Of a DNA stretch of 8,423 bases, positions 1 to 5,898 are shown piece after piece. Where the stretch lies: positions 1 through 8,423 of the forward strand of contig JAUVBI010000133.1 of NCBI GenBank assembly GCA_030591305.1, in the 5' to 3' direction. Source of the stretch: Pseudomonadota bacterium (GTDB lineage Bacteria; Pseudomonadota; Gammaproteobacteria; Pseudomonadales; Halieaceae). The notes beneath the pieces were generated by a model. The model saw only the letters and a program-made list of their open reading frames with translations, did no database searches and was not told where the DNA came from. The first letter of the stretch is position 1, and each line of letters opens with the position of its first letter. The position numbers and the translations under genes are program-made.

Positions 1-506
1 ACTTGTTCCTGTGCGCATTGTATGAGAGCTGGACCATTCCCATTGCCGTTCTACTCATTGCGCCCACCGGTATTTTCGGTGCACTGCTGATGGTCTATAT
101 GCGCGGCCTGGAAAATAATATCTTCTTCCAGGTTGCCATTATCGCGCTCGTAGGCATGGCCGCCAAAAACTCCATCCTCATTGTCGAGTTTGCCAAGCAA
201 CTGGTGGAAGAAGGCATGTCCTTCAAGGACGCCGCGCTCAAGTCAGCAAAAATGCGCTTCAGGCCCATCATGATGACGGCCGTGTCTTTTATTCTGGGTG
301 TGCTGCCCCTGGTTTTATCAACCGGCCCCGGCGCCGTTGCCAGGCAGTCCATTTCTACTGCTGTCTTTGGCGGCATGATATTGGCCACCACCTTTGGAAT
401 ATTGGTTGTGCCTTTGTTCTTCGTGATATTGGGTAAACTGGATCGGCGACTCGCAAAACATGTGTCACCGGACAAAGAACCGGAAGCAGCCGGAGATGCC
501 CTTTGA
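1..506 (+). CDS. RND multidrug efflux transporter, inner-membrane pump, C-terminal end (5' partial)
   Basis: This is the last 168 or so codons of an AcrB/MexF-like HAE1-family proton-driven efflux pump. The frame is open from the left edge (first full codon at base 3), so the apparent TTG at 3 is an internal Leu and not a start. The fragment opens with the typical family phrase FLCALYESWTIPIAVLLIAP, followed by GIFGALL. It then shows VGMAAKNSILIVEFAKQLVEEG, FRPIMMTAVSFILGVLPLVLS and a final hydrophobic stretch ending VVPLFFVIL. These correspond to the last four transmembrane helices of RND pumps. A short charged cytoplasmic tail (DRRLAKHVSPDKEPEA) ends the protein. The stop overlaps the start of the outer-membrane factor by four bases, as expected for a pump-channel operon. 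The periplasmic adaptor gene would be expected upstream, outside the window. Substrate cannot be told from this fragment. Confidence 0.95.
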   Translation, partial: LFLCALYESWTIPIAVLLIAPTGIFGALLMVYMRGLENNIFFQVAIIALVGMAAKNSILIVEFAKQLVEEGMSFKDAALKSAKMRFRPIMMTAVSFILGVLPLVLSTGPGAVARQSISTAVFGGMILATTFGILVVPLFFVILGKLDRRLAKHVSPDKEPEAAGDAL

Positions 507-1915
507 GGCGCCTTGGCACCGTCGTCAGCCTGAGTCTGGCCCTGGCGGGCTGCATGGTCGGCCCCGATTATGAGCGGCCCAAAGTGCCCCTGGCGGCAGA
601 CTGGCACGCCGACCTAAAATACAAATCGGTGGCTGAACCCACTCTGGCGGACAGGGCCTGGGTTGATATCTTTAAAGACCCGCAACTGGAAAATGTACTG
701 CGCCAGGCGCTTGCCCAAAATAAAGAAATGCTAATTGCCATAGAGCGTGTGGGTGAAGCTCGCGCCAGGCACAGAATAGTCAGGGGTGGACTATTCCCAA
801 GCCTGGATGCAAATCTCTCCAGCGAAAGAGAACAGGAGTCGAGGTTAACCGAGACAAACCCGGAGCGGTCCACCGACATATTTCTGGGTGCCAGTGCCAG
901 TTGGGAGCTGGATCTGTGGGGGAAGAACAGGCGAGCTAATAATTCCGCCTACGCAAATTACCTCGCCAGCGAATACGGCGCGCAAGCCGTGCGTCTCAGT
1001 TTAATTGCAGAGGTCTGCCGCGCTTACTTCGATTTGCAGGGCGTCGACCATCGCCTGGAAGTGAGCTACGACACGTTGCACTCCCGAGAAAAAGCAGCCG
1101 TCATCGCAGAAAAACGTTTTAGCGGTGGCCTGACATCCAAGTTGGAAGTCAAACAGGCGGAAGTGGAATTGGCCGGCTCCCGGGCTACAATTCCCCGAAG
1201 AGAACAACGTAAACTGGCAGCTGAAAACCAGATCTCCGTTCTTATGGGGCTTCCACCCCAGCACCTCACGTTAAAAAGTACTCTGGAGGAACAATACTTA
1301 CCGGCAACCGTCACCGCCGGCCTACCCTCCTCACTGCTGGAACGCAGGCCCGACATCATGCAGGCGGAACAACAGCTAATGGCCGCCAGCGAATCTGTCG
1401 GGGTTGCAACGGCGCGACTGTTCCCCAGTATATCGCTCACCGGGTCCCTGGGTATTGAAAGTGCAGAATTCAGCGACCTGCTGGACAGCGATGGAAAATA
1501 CTGGATTTTCAATATTGATCTTGTCATGCCTCTGTTCAATGCCGGGGCCAGAAGGGCCGAGCTCACCGCTGCCGAGTCGCGCTTCAACCAGGCTCGCCTG
1601 GGCTATGAATTGACTGTTATCGAGGCCTTGCGAGAGGTCTCCGACGCAATTAATCACTTTCACAAATCTCGCGAGAGTCTGGAGGCCATCCTGGCTCTGC
1701 AACAGGCATCCAATGAATACCTGGTGCTCGCTACCAAACGCTATCGCAACGGCGTGCTGGCCTACCTGGATGTACTCGATGCCCAGCGTTTGTTATTCGA
1801 TGCCCAAATCGCAGCGAGTGAAGCCCGCCAGGGTCAGCTGTTTGCCCTGGTAGATTTGTACAAGGCACTGGGTGGCGGCTGGGATCCGACGAGCGTGCCG
1901 CCAAAAAAGTCATAA
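503..1915 (+). CDS. Outer-membrane efflux channel lipoprotein (NodT/OprM family)
   Basis: This is the outer-membrane factor of the tripartite efflux system, forming the trimeric exit duct that docks on the RND pump and its adaptor. The 470-residue length fits the OprM/NodT family. The N-terminus is a lipoprotein signal peptide (MRRLGTVVSLSLALAGC) with the lipobox LAGC, so Cys17 is probably acylated. It is followed by MVGPDYERP, the usual start of mature NodT proteins. Two OEP repeats follow. The family phrase LPSSLLERRPDIMQAEQQL is near residue 275, followed by VGVATARLFPSISLTGSLG. The start is TTG at 503-505: the stop of the pump gene lies in TTGA, a GGAG at 492-495 is seven bases upstream, and the only nearby ATG (496-498) is out of frame. 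The overlap implies translational coupling to the pump. An AT-rich imperfect inverted repeat at the end of the gene is too weak to call a terminator. Confidence 0.95.
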   Translation: MRRLGTVVSLSLALAGCMVGPDYERPKVPLAADWHADLKYKSVAEPTLADRAWVDIFKDPQLENVLRQALAQNKEMLIAIERVGEARARHRIVRGGLFPSLDANLSSEREQESRLTETNPERSTDIFLGASASWELDLWGKNRRANNSAYANYLASEYGAQAVRLSLIAEVCRAYFDLQGVDHRLEVSYDTLHSREKAAVIAEKRFSGGLTSKLEVKQAEVELAGSRATIPRREQRKLAAENQISVLMGLPPQHLTLKSTLEEQYLPATVTAGLPSSLLERRPDIMQAEQQLMAASESVGVATARLFPSISLTGSLGIESAEFSDLLDSDGKYWIFNIDLVMPLFNAGARRAELTAAESRFNQARLGYELTVIEALREVSDAINHFHKSRESLEAILALQQASNEYLVLATKRYRNGVLAYLDVLDAQRLLFDAQIAASEARQGQLFALVDLYKALGGGWDPTSVPPKKS

Positions 1916-1927
1916 CAGTTTTTTAGC

Positions 1928-1935
1928 AAGGGGAG
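1928..1935 (+). promoter_or_regulatory. Strong Shine-Dalgarno sequence AAGGGGAG
   Basis: AAGGGGAG lies six bases before an ATG at 1942 that opens a 23-codon reading frame. It is not at a usable distance from the oxidoreductase ATG at 2000. It is too close, one base away, to an in-frame TTG at 1937. This is the only good ribosome-binding site between the efflux channel and the oxidoreductase. Confidence 0.5.
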
Positions 1936-1941
1936 TTTGAT

Positions 1942-2013
1942 ATGTCGTCGGTGCGAGAGCCCGTTCTTAATCTGCCAAAGCTCTGCTACATTACACACCA
2001 TGGAAAACACTAA
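1942..2013 (+). CDS. Possible 23-codon upstream ORF / leader peptide
   Basis: A short frame begins with ATG at 1942 and ends with TAA at 2011-2013, giving a peptide that starts MSSVREPVLNLPK and ends THHGKH. It has a well-spaced strong Shine-Dalgarno sequence, whereas the oxidoreductase start at 2000 has none. The two frames overlap by 14 bases, a geometry that would let a ribosome finishing the short ORF re-initiate at the oxidoreductase ATG. The peptide has no amino-acid run of the kind seen in classical attenuator leaders and no recognisable homology. It may be a translational coupler or chance. The existence of the ORF and the Shine-Dalgarno site is seen directly; the role is inference. 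Confidence 0.25.
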   Translation: MSSVREPVLNLPKLCYITHHGKH

Positions 2014-3274
2014 AATAGCAATATGCGGAGCCGGTATCGCCGGTATCGCGACCGCGTACTACCTCGCGGTAAAATACCAGCAGAAGCAGATCATTCTGAT
2101 CGATAAGCTGCAGCCCTTGTCACTGACCACCAGCAAGTCGGGGGAAAACTTTCGCGACTACTGGCCGCAGCCGTGCATGACGGCGCTGACTGAACGCAGC
2201 CTGGAGTTAATGAACGAGTTGGCGGAAGACAGTGACGATGCCTTCGCCATGCGTTATTCAGGCTATGACTTTATCAGCGAATCCATTGGCCGGGAGATAT
2301 TTCCCGCTACCCACCTGGATGACCCGGACAACGCCGCCAATCTAATTCGGATTACAGGCAACAAGGAAATTCAGGCCACCCAACCCTGTCTGGGGCCGTC
2401 CGTTCAACAGCTGGTACGTATTAAAAATGCCGGGGCCATAGATGTAAACGCCCTGGGGTCGCTATTGCTATCCAGAGCCAGAGAGGCTGGTGTTAAATTT
2501 GTGCAGGCCTCGGTAGAGGGCATCGAGCGTCAGGCTTCCGGGTTCACCCTGAGGCTTTCAAGTAACGGCGCGCACTCACAGCTGGATACCGAAAAACTTG
2601 TGTTGAGCCCTGGGCCTTTTATAAATGAACTGGCTGCTATGGTGGGCGTGAACTTACCCGTCGAATCCATTCTGCAACGCAAGTTTGTCATTCCGGATCC
2701 GCTCAATCTCATCCCGCGGGAGATGCCATTCTCCATTTTCGCGGACCCGCAACACCTGAGCTGGAGCGATGAGGACCGGGCCCTGATTTCGGAAAGCCCG
2801 GAGTACAGCTGGCTGCTGGATGAGTTTCCAGCGGGCCTGCATATCAAACCCGAGGGCAAAGGCCACATCAAACTGGGCTGGGCCTACAACCGAAAGGCTG
2901 AGGCGCCCCAGTGGCAGTCACCGGATGATATCGACTTCCCCAATGTCACCCTACGTGGAGCCAGCCGATTTATTCCGGCGCTGTCTGCCTACGTAGAACA
3001 AACCCCGACCCCGGTGGTGCAGTTCTCAGGCTACTATACCCGTACCCCTGAAAACCTGCCCCTGATAGGGCCTCTGCCCTGCGAGGGTCTGTACACGGTT
3101 TCGGCCCTGGCGGGTTTTGGCACCATGGCGGCCTGTAGTGCGGGTGAACTCTGCGCAGCCTGGATGTCGGGCGAGAAACTGCCTGCCTATGCGCCTTACT
3201 TTCACCCGGGTCGATATGAAGACAGGGACTTGATGGCTGAAATTAACCAGGTGAACAGCGACGGTCAGTTGTAG
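2000..3274 (+). CDS. FAD-dependent oxidoreductase, DAO (glycine/D-amino acid oxidase) family
   Basis: This predicted flavoprotein belongs to the DAO superfamily, which includes D-amino acid dehydrogenase, sarcosine and glycine oxidases and related enzymes that oxidise C-N bonds. From ATG 2000 it has 424 residues. The N-terminal Rossmann dinucleotide fold is clear: KIAICGAGIAGIATAYYLA gives GxGxxG at residues 10-15. An acidic residue (Asp35 in IILIDK) lies at the end of the second strand, where the FAD ribose is held. The C-terminal FAD-closing segment is also present (TRTPENLPLIGPLP, then GLYTVSALAGFG near residues 363-374). The frame is open back to a TTG at 1937, but those extra 21 residues do not look like a domain and the Rossmann strand begins right after Met at 2000. 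That ATG has no Shine-Dalgarno of its own, and translation may depend on the overlapping short ORF. There is no signal peptide, so it is cytosolic. The exact substrate cannot be assigned. Confidence 0.85.
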   Translation: MENTKIAICGAGIAGIATAYYLAVKYQQKQIILIDKLQPLSLTTSKSGENFRDYWPQPCMTALTERSLELMNELAEDSDDAFAMRYSGYDFISESIGREIFPATHLDDPDNAANLIRITGNKEIQATQPCLGPSVQQLVRIKNAGAIDVNALGSLLLSRAREAGVKFVQASVEGIERQASGFTLRLSSNGAHSQLDTEKLVLSPGPFINELAAMVGVNLPVESILQRKFVIPDPLNLIPREMPFSIFADPQHLSWSDEDRALISESPEYSWLLDEFPAGLHIKPEGKGHIKLGWAYNRKAEAPQWQSPDDIDFPNVTLRGASRFIPALSAYVEQTPTPVVQFSGYYTRTPENLPLIGPLPCEGLYTVSALAGFGTMAACSAGELCAAWMSGEKLPAYAPYFHPGRYEDRDLMAEINQVNSDGQL

Positions 3275-3290
3275 TGGAGGGTCACGGATC

Positions 3291-3383
3291 CTATTCTGGT
3301 AAGGAGAGCCTTTTAAATTTATACGGGTCGCTAAACCCAACAGCTTCGAGGGCAATGTAAAATGCCTGATTGATGTAGCATGA
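3291..3383 (-). other. Possible relic resembling an AraC-family helix-turn-helix
   Basis: The 130-base gap between the oxidoreductase and higB holds no complete gene on the plus strand. On the minus strand a frame ending in TAG at 3291-3293 reads INQAFYIALEAVGFSDPYKFKR. The part GFSDPYKFKR resembles the conserved GFSDPxxFxR segment of AraC-type regulators. The frame stops after only a few more residues and runs into the higB gene upstream, so at most it is a broken remnant. The match is short and may be coincidental; an AraC helix normally reads IAxxVGF, which is not kept here. Confidence 0.12.
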
Positions 3384-3407
3384 TATCCGTGATACCGTTA
3401 TATCATG
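3379..3407 (+). promoter_or_regulatory. Candidate higBA operator (inverted repeat over the toxin start codon)
   Basis: CATGATAT at 3379-3386 is mirrored by ATATCATG at 3400-3407, giving perfect 8-bp arms separated by 13 bases. The right arm contains the higB start codon. Type II antitoxins such as HigA normally repress their own promoter by binding such palindromes, so this is the expected operator. Its position would also block the RNA polymerase site. A weak -35-like TTGATG lies at 3370-3375, but no convincing -10 is seen. The repeat is directly visible; binding by HigA is inferred from the family. Confidence 0.6.
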
Positions 3408-3698
3408 ATTGTCTCTTTCAAAGACAAAGCAACTGAAGACATTTTTAATGGAAGGGCATCGAAAGCGGCTCGGAAAACTTGTCCACTGGTAATTTGGCGA
3501 GTAGCGACGCGTAAACTCGACCAATTGGATTCAGTGACCTTACTGGAGGAACTCAAGATCCCACCGGGTAACCGACTGGAACCGCTGACCGGTAACAGAA
3601 AGGGCCAACACAGTATTAGAATTAACGATCAGTTTCGCCTTTGTTTCATTTGGACAAAGGCGGGGCCAGAAGAGGTCGAAATCACTGATTATCATTAG
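3405..3698 (+). CDS. higB: HigB-type toxin, RelE/ParE superfamily mRNA interferase
   Basis: This is the toxin of a type II toxin-antitoxin pair. HigB proteins are small RelE-fold endoribonucleases that cut mRNA on the ribosome. The 97-residue protein begins MIVSFKDKATEDIFNG, matching the family opening. It contains the characteristic NRLEPLTGNRKGQHSIRIND (residues 56-75), then QFRLCFIW, and ends EITDYH, the usual C-terminus. Asn74-Asp75 and Arg78 lie in the conserved strand region. An in-frame TGA at 3390-3392 and the absence of another start fix the ATG at 3405. No Shine-Dalgarno precedes it and the operator palindrome overlaps it, so the mRNA may be leaderless or poorly translated. The toxin-first order followed by an XRE antitoxin is typical of higBA. 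The gene lies on an AT-richer stretch than the oxidoreductase before it. Confidence 0.92.
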   Translation: MIVSFKDKATEDIFNGRASKAARKTCPLVIWRVATRKLDQLDSVTLLEELKIPPGNRLEPLTGNRKGQHSIRINDQFRLCFIWTKAGPEEVEITDYH

Positions 3699-3707
3699 AG
3701 GTATATT

Positions 3708-4025
3708 ATGGTTCGCATACCAACAGACAGAGCACCTACCCACCCCGGCGAAATGCTGGTGGAGGAATTCCTTACACCGATGCAGATCACGCAACGTGAA
3801 CTAGCGGATGCATTGCATGTACCGTATCAACGAGTTAACGAATTGGTAAATCAAAAGCGTGGCGTAACACCCAGCACGGCCTTAAGGTTGGCCCGTTTTT
3901 TTGGTGTATCAGCGGATTTTTGGCTGAATTTACAGGTGCGATGGGACCTTTACAAAGCACAGGAAAGTGAGAAAGACGCACTGGCAGACATCCAGGGTTA
4001 TCAACACCTCAAGAAATTTGCATAA
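3708..4025 (+). CDS. higA: HigA-type antitoxin, XRE-family DNA-binding protein
   Basis: This is the antitoxin partner of HigB. It neutralises the toxin by direct binding and represses the operon through its helix-turn-helix. The 105-residue protein carries the HigA signature HPGEMLVEEFL (residues 12-22). A helix-turn-helix follows (TQRELADALHVPYQRVNELV, roughly 28-47) and then RGVTPSTALRLARFFGVSADFWLNLQ, a classic HigA segment. A Shine-Dalgarno AGAGG at 3697-3701 sits six bases before the ATG. The gap to higB is only nine bases, so the two are co-transcribed. Note that the antitoxin has a good ribosome-binding site while the toxin has none, which would favour excess antitoxin. The C-terminus is normal, with a short helical tail after the domain. 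Confidence 0.94.
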   Translation: MVRIPTDRAPTHPGEMLVEEFLTPMQITQRELADALHVPYQRVNELVNQKRGVTPSTALRLARFFGVSADFWLNLQVRWDLYKAQESEKDALADIQGYQHLKKFA

Positions 4026-4075
4026 ATTACATTTGGTATTCTCCCCCTCCTCTATGCTGATATACGGTGTGACCC

Positions 4076-4600
4076 ATGCGAATAAAGTCAGTGACAAATC
4101 GAATACAGCGCAGCCACCTCTGTCCCACCGTTGCACTACTTATATTCTGCTGGGCCTCTGTAACAACAGTGGCTCAAGCGGAGGACAGCGGCCTGCAGCA
4201 GCCCAACAAAGTCGGAGCCGCCTGGGTGTACAGTACCCAGGGCGAATACAATAATGTAAAACTGGACCTGGTTGATGCCATTGAGTCCTACGGCATGGTG
4301 GTATCCTACACGGCACATGCAGCGTCCATGCTGGAACGCACCTCCGGGGCGGTAGGTGCGATGAAAAAAGTCTACGACTTTGCCGATATTTTATTGTTCT
4401 GTAAAGCCAACACCACCTACGACCTTACCCTGGCCAACCCCCACAATATCGTATTATGCCCCTACGCTATTGCAGTGTATTCATTGCGCGAAGACAAGGA
4501 CACGGTGTACATCAGCTTCCGCAAACCGAATTTAAACATTCCGGAATGGGCCGTGGTTCACGACATGTTGGAAGAGATTGTGTCTGAAGTTATTGACTAG
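4076..4600 (+). CDS. Exported DUF302 domain protein with a conserved-looking cysteine pair
   Basis: This 174-residue protein is probably periplasmic. The N-terminus is a signal peptide with basic residues, a hydrophobic core (TVALLIFCW) and the cleavage site VAQA|ED after residue 35. The mature part fits DUF302: VKLDLVDAIESYGMVVSYTAHAASML at about 61-86, then a central block, then NPHNIVLCPYAIAVYSL at 121-137 and VYISFRKP. Cys109 (LLFCKA) and Cys128 (IVLCPY) are the only cysteines in the mature protein. They fall in blocks that I recall as conserved in one DUF302 branch, so they might form a disulfide or bind a ligand. The biochemical function of the family is not established. The start at 4076 is set by an in-frame TGA at 4070-4072; the Shine-Dalgarno is poor and no clear promoter was found. 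It lies 50 bases after higA and is not an obvious part of that module. Confidence 0.75.
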   Translation: MRIKSVTNRIQRSHLCPTVALLIFCWASVTTVAQAEDSGLQQPNKVGAAWVYSTQGEYNNVKLDLVDAIESYGMVVSYTAHAASMLERTSGAVGAMKKVYDFADILLFCKANTTYDLTLANPHNIVLCPYAIAVYSLREDKDTVYISFRKPNLNIPEWAVVHDMLEEIVSEVID

Positions 4601-4677
4601 CTCAATCGGTGCTGGAAGAAAGTGAGCATTCAAATATAATCTGAGCAAATATGGCTTTTAGGCTGATTACTATCTCA

Positions 4678-4706
4678 TGAGCCATTTAGAACCGCTATTC
4701 GGCTCA
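4678..4706 (+). repeat. Upstream inverted repeat of the Fic operator (degenerate left arm)
   Basis: TGAGCCATTTA (4678-4688), seven bases, then TATTCGGCTCA (4696-4706). The arms match at 8 of 11 positions, with TGAGCC/GGCTCA fully kept. The layout (11-7-11) is the same as the repeat 44 bases downstream, making this a likely second binding site for the same protein. Confidence 0.5.
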
Positions 4707-4714
4707 TTATTTTG

Positions 4715-4743
4715 TTGTTTTTGAGCCGAATAATGCGTATATT
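4715..4743 (+). promoter_or_regulatory. Predicted promoter for the Fic gene (leaderless)
   Basis: A -10-like TATATT (4738-4743, five of six consensus bases) is preceded at a 17-base spacing by TTGTTT (4715-4720), a weak -35 keeping only TTG. Transcription would begin about base 4750, the start codon itself, which agrees with the absence of a Shine-Dalgarno sequence. The -35 is poor, so the call rests mainly on the -10 and its position. Confidence 0.35.
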
Positions 4744-4750
4744 CGGCTCA
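4722..4750 (+). promoter_or_regulatory. Candidate Fic operator: perfect 11-bp inverted repeat reaching the start codon
   Basis: TGAGCCGAATA (4722-4732) and TATTCGGCTCA (4740-4750) are perfect inverted copies separated by seven bases. The right arm covers a likely -10 box and touches the A of the Fic start codon. The Fic protein ends in a winged-helix domain, so autorepression is a reasonable inference. The repeat is seen; the bound protein is not. Confidence 0.6.
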
Positions 4751-5853
4751 TGAAGTATAATTGGCAGCAAAAATCCTGGCCCGAATTTAACTACGACATC
4801 TCCCAAATTCAGGATATTTTCTTCACTTTTGCAGAGAAAACGGGGCACGTCAGTGGCATTCTGAAAAGCCTTCCGGATGCCACCCAAACAGAGGCAATAA
4901 TAGACCTGATGGTTTCCGAGGCAGTCAAAACCTCTGAAATCGAAGGGGAATATCTCAGTCGCCCTGATGTCATGTCTTCTATCCGTCACAAGCTTGGGCT
5001 GGATACAGGCAAAGCAGACATAGCCGATAAGCGTGCCAAAGGTGCGGCCGAACTGATGGTTGATGTCCGCAAAACTTACATGGCTCCCCTCAGTGACAAG
5101 AAACTCTTTGAATGGCACAGGATGCTTCTTTGGGGCTCTGGAGGAATAAAAATTGGCAACTGGCGAACACATAAAGAATCAATGCAGGTTATTTCCGGGC
5201 CTGTAGGTAAGTGGAAAATACACTTCGAGGCGCCACCCTCAGACGAGGTAGCCGCTGAGATGGAAGGTTTCATAAACTGGTTCAATGAAACCACCCCTGG
5301 CGGTACAAAGGAGATCAAAAATCCGGTTCTGCGATCTGCTATTGCTCACCTGTATTTTGAGAGCATCCATCCGTTTGAAGATGGCAATGGCCGTATAGGT
5401 CGCGCCATATCTGAGAAGGCATTGTCGCAAGGGCTGGGCCGACCTGTTCTGTTGAGCTTTTCTGATGCAATTGGAGCCAACAAAAAAGAATATTACAACG
5501 CACTAAAGACAGCTCAAAGGTCAAACGAAGTGACACCCTGGATTGTGTATTTCTCGAACATGGCACTTGACGCACAATTGAGAGCTGAAAAAAGTATCGC
5601 TTTTATTCTCCACAAAACAAAGTATTTAGATCGTTTCAAAAAACAATTCAATGAGCGACAGTCAAAGGTTATTCACCGAATGCTTGATGAAGGACCCAAA
5701 GGGTTTAAAGGGGACATGAGCGCCAAGAAATATATTGCCATTACCAAAGCATCAAAGGCAAGTGCAACACGCGACTTACAGTACCTATCGGAAATTGGCG
5801 CCTTGATACAAACAGGGGGCGGGCGAAGCACCCGATATAAAATCAATCTGTGA
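4750..5853 (+). CDS. Class II Fic-family protein (DUF4172 - Fic - winged helix), probable AMP-transferase
   Basis: Fic enzymes usually transfer AMP from ATP to a hydroxyl of a target protein. The 367 residues show three parts. The N-terminal DUF4172-like region begins NWQQKSWPEFNYD. An inhibitory-helix motif TSEIEG (residues 61-66) fits the [S/T]xxxE[G/N] pattern; Glu65 would block ATP in the resting state. The Fic core has a flap around KIHFEAPPSDEV (156-167) and the full catalytic loop HPFEDGNGRIGR (207-218) with catalytic His207. The C-terminal region (about 300-367) contains FNERQSKVIHRML, a helix-turn-helix and TGGGRSTRYKINL, a winged-helix end. Because the inhibitory motif precedes the core in the same chain, this is class II and needs no separate antitoxin. 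All key residues are present, so it should be active. The ATG at 4750 overlaps an inverted repeat, and no Shine-Dalgarno is present. The targets are unknown. Confidence 0.93.
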   Translation: MKYNWQQKSWPEFNYDISQIQDIFFTFAEKTGHVSGILKSLPDATQTEAIIDLMVSEAVKTSEIEGEYLSRPDVMSSIRHKLGLDTGKADIADKRAKGAAELMVDVRKTYMAPLSDKKLFEWHRMLLWGSGGIKIGNWRTHKESMQVISGPVGKWKIHFEAPPSDEVAAEMEGFINWFNETTPGGTKEIKNPVLRSAIAHLYFESIHPFEDGNGRIGRAISEKALSQGLGRPVLLSFSDAIGANKKEYYNALKTAQRSNEVTPWIVYFSNMALDAQLRAEKSIAFILHKTKYLDRFKKQFNERQSKVIHRMLDEGPKGFKGDMSAKKYIAITKASKASATRDLQYLSEIGALIQTGGGRSTRYKINL

Positions 5854-5898
5854 CGGTCTGCAGGGTAAACGAAGTCGGCCCCTGGACGCTGCTTGTCG

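Noticed and set aside
95..607. A 170-codon minus-strand frame over the efflux genes
   Set aside because: It is antisense to the well-supported RND pump and outer-membrane factor, with no recognisable protein features.
1900..1927. GCCAAAAAA ... TTTTTTAGC at the end of the efflux channel gene, as a terminator
   Set aside because: The stem is almost all A-T with a mismatch and is not followed by a separate T run, so it would be too unstable; readthrough into the oxidoreductase is possible.
2031..2048. Tandem 9-base repeat CCGGTATCG
   Set aside because: It encodes the Gly-Ile-Ala repeat of the FAD-binding GxGxxG loop and needs no other explanation.
3335..3341. ACCCAAC as an integron attC core (RYYYAAC) next to higBA
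   Set aside because: No matching GTTRRRY partner at a suitable distance and no second site after the module were found, and a seven-base degenerate match is expected by chance.
4033..4064. TTGGTA with TATGCT or GATATA as a promoter for the DUF302 gene
   Set aside because: Spacings of 14 and 20 bases are outside the normal range and the boxes are weak.
4696..4732. TATTCGGCTCA and TGAGCCGAATA as the stem of a terminator for the upstream gene
   Set aside because: The stem is good but no T run follows, the loop is 15 bases, and the third copy at 4740 makes an operator array the better reading.
5856..5887. GTC-TG-CAGGG paired with CCCTGGAC between the convergent Fic and MoaD-like genes, as a bidirectional terminator
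   Set aside because: The eight-pair stem has a two-base bulge and a long loop, and there is no T tract on either side.
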